Assembly (NCBI GenBank): GCA_963281155.1
Contig: CAUJLY010000001.1
Location: 6,696,001 to 6,760,000 of the forward strand
Direction of reading: 5' to 3'
From: Rhabditophanes sp. KR3021
Lineage: Eukaryota > Nematoda > Chromadorea > Rhabditida > Alloionematidae
Length of the DNA: 64,000 bases
A program made the translations under genes and the position numbers. Shown piece after piece: positions 58,935-64,000 of the stretch. Numbering within the stretch: position 1 is the first letter of the stretch; the number at the start of each line of letters is the position of its first letter. A model generated the notes under the pieces. It saw only the letters and a list, made by a program, of their open reading frames with translations, had not been told where the DNA came from and did not search any database.

Positions 58935-59085
58935 ATATTAAGAAACATGTGTATGTTTATGCGTGTACGAATGTTGTCTTTTGCTTATTAACAAAAAATA
59001 ACATATAATTGGATAGGAGATTATAAAAATGAAGACGAAAAAGAAAAATGGTATTGTATGGTACAGGCCAATATTCTGGCTAAAA

Positions 59086-60344
59086 CTAATTTCTGCGTTT
59101 GTTGGAGTCTCTTCTTGAGAAACTTTTAGTTCCTTCTCTGGTATTGTTCTAAAAAGTATTTACTAGATTAATACGGACTCAAGAAATACTTACATTCTTG
59201 AAGTTACCTCCGTTATTTTTGTTTCTAATGGAAGATTTTGGCCCAACTGGTATGCGACCTTTACTGATTATTGGACTCTTGACAATAGTTTTGGAGTGTT
59301 GAGCCAATCGAGAAAGCAAGATATTTCCTTTGGGGATGGGTGTTGAAAGAACTTTAGGTGTCGCGGGCTTCGACTTTTTGATGTTTCGAGACCCAACTTG
59401 GACTCTATTCAACATAGGGGAAGCTGTGGCTTTTGAAGCATTCTGAAAATAAAAAAACAATTTTTACCGTGTCTTAGAAGCTGGAGTGTATTTTTGAATC
59501 AAATTCGTTATCTCCACATATCTTCATTCATCAGGCCCTCTCACATCAAGACAGCTATTTAGATGGCAAACCTTTGTGTTTAAAGGAACACAAAATAACA
59601 TTAACACTTATCTATAAAATCAAGGACTGCAAGTCGCATGCTGCAAACTTTTCTTAAACTTGATTTTATGCTTTAATCCTTAATGACAGCATTATGTTGT
59701 GTTAAACTATCTTTTAGTTCACTTAGATAGTAGATAAACTATCTGTTGATTCACTTAGATAGTAGTTTAACTATCTATAATTCAATTAGATAGTAGCTAA
59801 ACTTTGCCAGTGGAAGATATGCCGTTTCTTAGTGAATGTGGAAAATCGACTTTTGTCGAGCCATACTTTAATTCACTTTTAAACATACTCTTCTGGCTTT
59901 GAAGCCTAATTGCTTCTTAGCAGCAACTTGGTGGGGCTTTTTTTGGACTGATCCAGTCTTTTTAAGGACTTCCTAAAATATCATGATAAGTTATGTATGT
60001 AATTTAACAATCTCTACTTACACTAATAATGGTCGTAAGGACGGCTTGTGTCTTGGGATCGTTTAAATTGCCTAATCCTTTGTTGCCTTTCTTGGCTTCC
60101 TTGAGTTTGGCTGCGGCCAATTTGGTTCTGTTCTTGGCATTCACAACGCCACTTTTCTTTCCATTCACAACTTTTTTAGGTGTAGCCCCAGACTTCTTAA
60201 CGATCCCTCCATTCTTTACCCCTCCTTTCTTTGGAGGAAATGCCCTCTTCCCACCCTTGATCTTGTCCATCTTGATAATTTCATCTAAAAGCAGATAGGT
60301 TAATTAAATGGGCATCAACAAGCTCAAATTTACCTAAAGACATA
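59086..60344 (-). CDS. UAP56-binding-motif (UBM) mRNA export adaptor-like protein
   Basis: Five exons (60344..60335, 60284..60022, 59972..59889, 59442..59194, 59148..59086) join in phase to 222 aa. The very N-terminus, MSLDEIIKMDK, is a textbook UBM as in ALYREF and UIF (FYTTD1), which docks on the DEAD-box helicase UAP56/DDX39B to load mRNA export factors. The rest is basic, K/G/P-rich and disordered (GGKRAFPPKKGGVKNGG, SNIKKSKPATP...) with no RRM, so it resembles UIF more than ALY. A first ATG at 60373 is in another frame and is not used. The 446-bp intron between exons 3 and 4 contains a palindromic tandem repeat. It should act in the nucleus. Confidence 0.75.
59703..59803. repeat. palindromic tandem repeat in an intron, about 3 x 33 bp
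   Basis: Three units, each with aaactatct and, 10-12 nt later, cttagatagta, repeat at about 33-bp spacing. Because actatct and agatagt are inverse complements, each unit can fold as a hairpin. The array lies in the third intron of the UBM-protein gene. Confidence 0.8.
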
Positions 60345-61080
60345 TCAACTCTATTCTTTTGTAATGCAGCCATTATTATTAAATATGGAATGTATAGACT
60401 AATAGATTATATCTGTAAGCAAAATTGATTAATTAGTATACTTTTGTATAGAATGAAAATATGAATAATTGAATCAGTATATACTCGCTTGTTGGAAACA
60501 CGTATCTTTGGAGATGTTTGTGTCATCAAATAAAAGCTAGCCTTTCAAAATAAGTAATCAATTGTTGGACTGGCAAAGTAAATGGATAAATAATGATAGT
60601 GACTTTTGTCTTAAAGTAGTTTTGGAGGACTAGATTATATGCTATGTGGATAATTGCATATTCAATATAGTTGGGAGTAGTAAAGTGTCTTTTTAAACTA
60701 CTAGTTCTATCTACTATACTATAGTGTAAGGAAAGTAATTTATCAAATCAATCGCAACCAAAGATCATCTCACAAAATATATATGCCAATCTCGATGGCA
60801 AAAAGAACAGACTACCATTGAAAAGCACGAAATGGTGCGCATAACACCTCCTCTCGCAAACAATGATCCTATCCAGATAAACACTGGACCATCGCCCCCC
60901 TATAAACAACGCGTGTACCAACAACTAACTCCACCTAACAACATACACTTTTTTGGTGTGGACGTGTTGATTAACTAATTAGCAGCCTTTTATCAAACGA
61001 TTTTTTATTGATATATTATTGTTTTCAACAAAGACAGTAACATACATTCATTTATTATTATTTCTAGCTAAGTACTAAAA
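60345..61080. promoter_or_regulatory. divergent intergenic region
   Basis: This 736 bp separates the UBM-protein gene (-) from the SPCS2 gene (+) and must hold both promoters. No ORF or repeat is evident. Confidence 0.4.
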
Positions 61081-61791
61081 ATGGTTGCTGAAGAGGTAAA
61101 TGATTTTGGAGTTTGGCCAAAACTAATATCAATTTTATAGAACTTGCTAACCTCTAATGTAGTAGAGAAAGAAGTAGAGAAGGCACCTGAACCTATCAAA
61201 GTTATGAAGTGGGACAGTCCGACTGTCAGGATAGCTTTGTCGGATGTTGGAAGAAAAGTGCTAATGGCCAAAGACAACTGGAATGAGTCCCAGAGAGTTG
61301 CTGACATTAAGATTTTGATTTCATTGGTTGCAGTCATCTTTTCTGGATATTGTTGTTACTATGATTATATTCATCCTTTTCCAGAGAGTAGAATGGTAAG
61401 CTGGATGACTTATTTGAGGTAATAAACAATATAATATTTGCAGGTAATCACAGTGTGTGCTACTTCCTACTTTGTGTTCATCACAATCCTCACAGCCTAC
61501 ACCTATTTCATTGAAAATAATCTTTTCTACCAAGGGGCTGAAAAAATCACCACCTTCTCTGGTAAAGGAAAAAAAGAAGAAAAAATGAAGTATTGGAAAT
61601 TCTCCTCCGAAATGGGCAAATACGACGACAAATTCACGATTGTCGCTGAATATCATGATGGCAAAAGATCAGGAACCCTCAGAGTCACCAAATCCATTGG
61701 TTGCTATATTACTGAAGATGGCCAGATCATCGAAAAATTAGTCGCCGATCAAATAGACCAATTAATTGATGACAGCCACAGAAGTAATTAA
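61081..61791 (+). CDS. SPCS2: signal peptidase complex subunit 2 (SPC25/SPCS2)
   Basis: Three exons (61081..61095, 61141..61395, 61444..61791) give 205 aa (human 226). It is a non-catalytic ER subunit that assists cleavage of signal peptides. It shows KWDSPTVRIALSDVGRK, the family hallmark. Two closely spaced TM helices follow: IKILISLVAVIFSGYCCYYDY and ITVCATSYFVFITILTAYTYF. The HPFPESR loop and the luminal/cytosolic tail (IEKLVADQIDQLID) are also typical. It lies 230 bp upstream of TAF6 on the same strand. Confidence 0.94.
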
Positions 61792-62021
61792 AAAGATTCG
61801 GCTACATTAATTTATAAATATTTTTTATGATTCAAAAAGAGATATAATATTGTATTATGATTGATTTCTTTTGTACTTGGTTTAAGTGAGGTGCGATTTT
61901 AAAATGAATTTTTCCGATATTTGTTTAATTGCTTTTATTTTTGCAAATGGTTCAACTCCTTTGTCATATATCTAATTTTTTTACAACAACGCTTACTTAT
62001 TCGCCATTTTAGATCCAAAAT

Positions 62022-63437
62022 ATGGTGGAAACTAAGGACAAAAGGGTATCGTATGATAGCACATTCGTAAAGAATGTAGCTAATACTGTTGAAAAGGTGG
62101 AAATATCACCGACAGCAGCTCAACTGATCGGCGATCAGGTCGCCTTAGATTTGAAAGCAGTCTTAGAACAAGCTGGAAAGTTCCAAAGACATGCTCGAAG
62201 GCAAAAGATGGTTGGTGATGATTTTGAGAATGCCTTAGCTCATTTAGGTCATAACCCACAAACGGGATTTTCAATTGCGAATAGTGTTTCGATGTCTAGT
62301 TATGGTCCTGGTGCTGAATCAGTTTCACTGTCAGGCACTAGAGAGGTCGATGTTAGGAAGTTGTATCAACCTGTCAACTCAGGCCCAAAGCCAATAGCGA
62401 TGAGTTTACACGCTCACTGGTTAGTGATAGAAGGTGTTCAACCATTGATACCAGAAAATCCGGCCCCCGAAATCCTTCCACATACACTTGAAAAGAAAAA
62501 AGACGGTCGTAAACATGAAAGATCCATTTCCGATTCACCTTACCTAATAGGATCCGTAACTAAAGACTTACTAAAGACTGAACAAGTCCAAATAAAAACA
62601 ACCACAACTCATTCTATCTCCCTGGAGCAGCAAATATTTTTCAACAAAATAATGGAATTAATTATATCATCTTCTGCTGAGCAACAACGCCTAGAAGCTA
62701 TTACTACATTAAGGAATGACTGTGGGTTGCAGCCACTAGTGCCACGTTTTGTGTGTGCTATTGTAGATGGTATCTGCATCAACTTGGTTGCATTCAGCAT
62801 GAATTTGATTGGTTATTTGTTAAGAGCATTGCAAGCCTTGAATCAAAATCCTAATGTCGACTTAGAGGAATGTCTGCATCAAGTTGTGCCTTCAGTTATT
62901 TCTTGTATTGTTAGTACACAGTTGACTAAATGTCCGGAAGTTGAGGACCATTGGGTGTTAAGGACATTTGCAACGGATCTGTTGGTTGATATTGTTAATG
63001 AGTACAAGATGAATAGGGATTTGCTGCCACGAATTATTAAGATCCTGTGTACACCATGGAGTAGAAAGGATGAGTCGCTTAATACTTTGTATGGAAGTTT
63101 GTTTGCTTTGCATAAGTTGGAGTTTAGTGTAAGTAGATGAGAAAGCTTGCGATTAATTAATATTTAAACATTTTAGTGCTATGAAAAGATTTTATGGTAC
63201 AGGTTGAAAGAACTTTATGAAATAGTACGCAAACAAACTATACCAACAGAAAGAAGAGAGCCGACTAAGGTGCGAACTTGCAATGACAAGTTGAATGAAT
63301 TGCTATTGGTCATATTTGAGCATCATATCCAGACAACGAATGCAAATCCGGCATCATTTGAGGATTACAAAAAGATGTTTGGTCCTTTTGGAAAAGATGT
63401 TCAACAACACCATGCCAGTATTAAAACTTTACCATAA
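62022..63437 (+). CDS. TAF6: TFIID subunit TAF6
   Basis: Two exons (62022..63128, 63177..63437) give 455 aa. It is a TFIID subunit that pairs with TAF9 in an H4-like histone-fold dimer for core-promoter recognition. The N-terminus (about 10-75, VEKVEISPTAAQLIGDQVALDLKAVLEQAGKFQRHARRQKM) is the histone fold. The TAF6 signature LYQPVNSGPKPIAMSLHAHWLVIEGVQPLIPENP follows, then the HEAT-repeat C-domain. The final exon is short and ends soon after ...YKKMFGPFGKD, so the protein is shorter than human TAF6 (677). A cattttag site ends 13 nt before the ATG, suggesting trans-splicing or a 5' UTR intron. Confidence 0.95.
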
Positions 63438-63755
63438 AATCGAAGACGATCACAAGTCGTTTCAAAGGGAAAATATGAATTCGATGTTTTTCTCAAGAAA
63501 ATTTATATTATTCAGTGTATTACTATTATTCAATAAATTTTTTTTATATTACCACCTTTCGTTTTGCCTTGTTATACACACTAAAATAATAATAAATGCA
63601 AAATAAGAAGTGTAAACAGTTTTATTAAGAAGAATTATTTCAGCTTGAGAAAGTGGCGAAATAATGCCTATAGAAAAGAAAGTAATTAATTGCAATTACT
63701 CATCAATAAACCCGATTGTAAGAATGAATAATATTATATAACTAAAAAGTGTAAA
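63438..63755. other. convergent 3' region of TAF6 and CUT gene
   Basis: This is an AT-rich 3' UTR region. AATAAA-like signals near 63530 and 63593 could end the TAF6 mRNA, and the opposite-strand equivalents the CUT gene. No other feature is seen. Confidence 0.35.
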
Positions 63756-64000
63756 TTACTTAGTATGTTTTTCCTTAGCAACACGAACACGTTCGGAGTC
63801 ACTTAATTTGAGCCATCCTTGGATGATTCGGAAATGCCTTTCTCTTCTTTTGTAAAGTCTCCATGGTTTTTTGGCCATCAGCATACGAGAGAAGGTAGTT
63901 GGATGGACGCCAAGGATATTTTCGGCAAATTCGGCCCGAGTTATCTTGTTCTTAGTGATACTGTCTTCGATCAACTTCCAAAGGAAAGCTGACTGCTCAT
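63756..64000 (-). CDS. CUT-domain transcription factor, last exon (partial)
   Basis: About 80 codons lie at the right edge, in frame to the window end, so the gene continues beyond 64000. The visible part is a CUT domain: FLWKLIEDSITKNKITRAEFAENILGVHPTTFSRML..KKPW..Y.RRERHFRIIQGWLKLSD. The I(S/T)...FAE.(I/V)LG(V/L)....(F/V)S..L...KPW pattern is diagnostic (CUX, SATB, ONECUT families). No homeodomain follows before the stop, so any homeobox would have to lie upstream, or this is a CUT-only protein such as the CDP-like nematode forms. It should bind DNA in the nucleus. Confidence 0.85.
   Translation of the reverse strand, partial: EQSAFLWKLIEDSITKNKITRAEFAENILGVHPTTFSRMLMAKKPWRLYKRRERHFRIIQGWLKLSDSERVRVAKEKHTK

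Noticed and set aside
60345..60373. ATG at 60373 (MAALQRIELICL) as start of the UBM protein
   Set aside because: Its frame stops after 12 codons and does not read the UBM; the ATG at 60344 does.
1..64000. CRISPR arrays, bacterial operons, tRNA or rRNA genes
   Set aside because: I saw no regularly spaced repeat arrays of that type or tRNA/rRNA signatures; introns and gene families show a eukaryotic nuclear sequence.

Overview
The window looks like the nuclear genome of a nematode. It is AT-rich. Genes are split by very short GT-AG introns, many of them 38-50 nt, so these are eukaryotic genes. Several gene families are nematode-typical: sigma-class GSTs, a DAF-12/NHR-8-type nuclear receptor, Sra/Sre-like and Str-like serpentine chemoreceptors, and a secreted DB-module protein. 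I cannot name the species.

Layout from left to right. 0.3-2.2 kb: a tandem GST pair (+). 2.4-5.4 kb: mitochondrial methionyl-tRNA synthetase and a SAM methyltransferase (both -). 6.1-8.9 kb: a membrane-anchored neprilysin (M13) homologue without the zinc-binding motif (+). 8.9-13.0 kb: a gene-poor stretch. 13.0-15.6 kb: a DAF-12-type receptor with a complete DNA-binding domain but no visible ligand-binding domain, carrying a broken antisense gene in an intron. 16.9-22.2 kb: a 1641-aa single-pass protein with a polycystin-like REJ/GPS ectodomain (-). 22.8-23.7 kb: an EGF-like single-pass protein (-), head-to-head with an ATAD5/Elg1-like clamp unloader (+, 23.9-26.0 kb). 27.3-32.7 kb: a ubinuclein-like HIRA-complex protein and an intronless vigilin (both -). 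This block is flanked by two near-identical 134-bp inverted repeats 9 kb apart. 33.5-35.2 kb: a 164-bp MITE and a trypsin pseudogene. 35.8-36.8 kb: a ZIP zinc transporter (-). 39.9-46.8 kb: a chemoreceptor cluster with four intact genes and two relics (+). 46.9-47.4 kb: a DB-domain secreted protein (-). 51.0-53.5 kb: an LSD2/KDM1B-type demethylase (+). 53.9-56.0 kb: mannose-6-phosphate isomerase (+), with a probable degenerate antisense gene in its intron. 56.2-57.9 kb: a BTB-BACK-Kelch protein (-). 59.1-60.3 kb: a UAP56-binding-motif mRNA export adaptor-like protein (-). 61.1-63.4 kb: signal peptidase subunit SPCS2 and TAF6 (+). 63.8 kb to the end: the last exon of a CUT-domain transcription factor (-).

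No single pathway unites the window. Several genes share a chromatin/nuclear theme (ubinuclein, LSD2, ATAD5, TAF6, DAF-12-type receptor, CUT factor). Fast-evolving families (GSTs, GPCRs, trypsin, secreted DB protein) show local duplication and decay. All intron/exon joins were built by hand from GT-AG (once GC-AG) signals, reading-frame phase and family patterns. No database search was possible.
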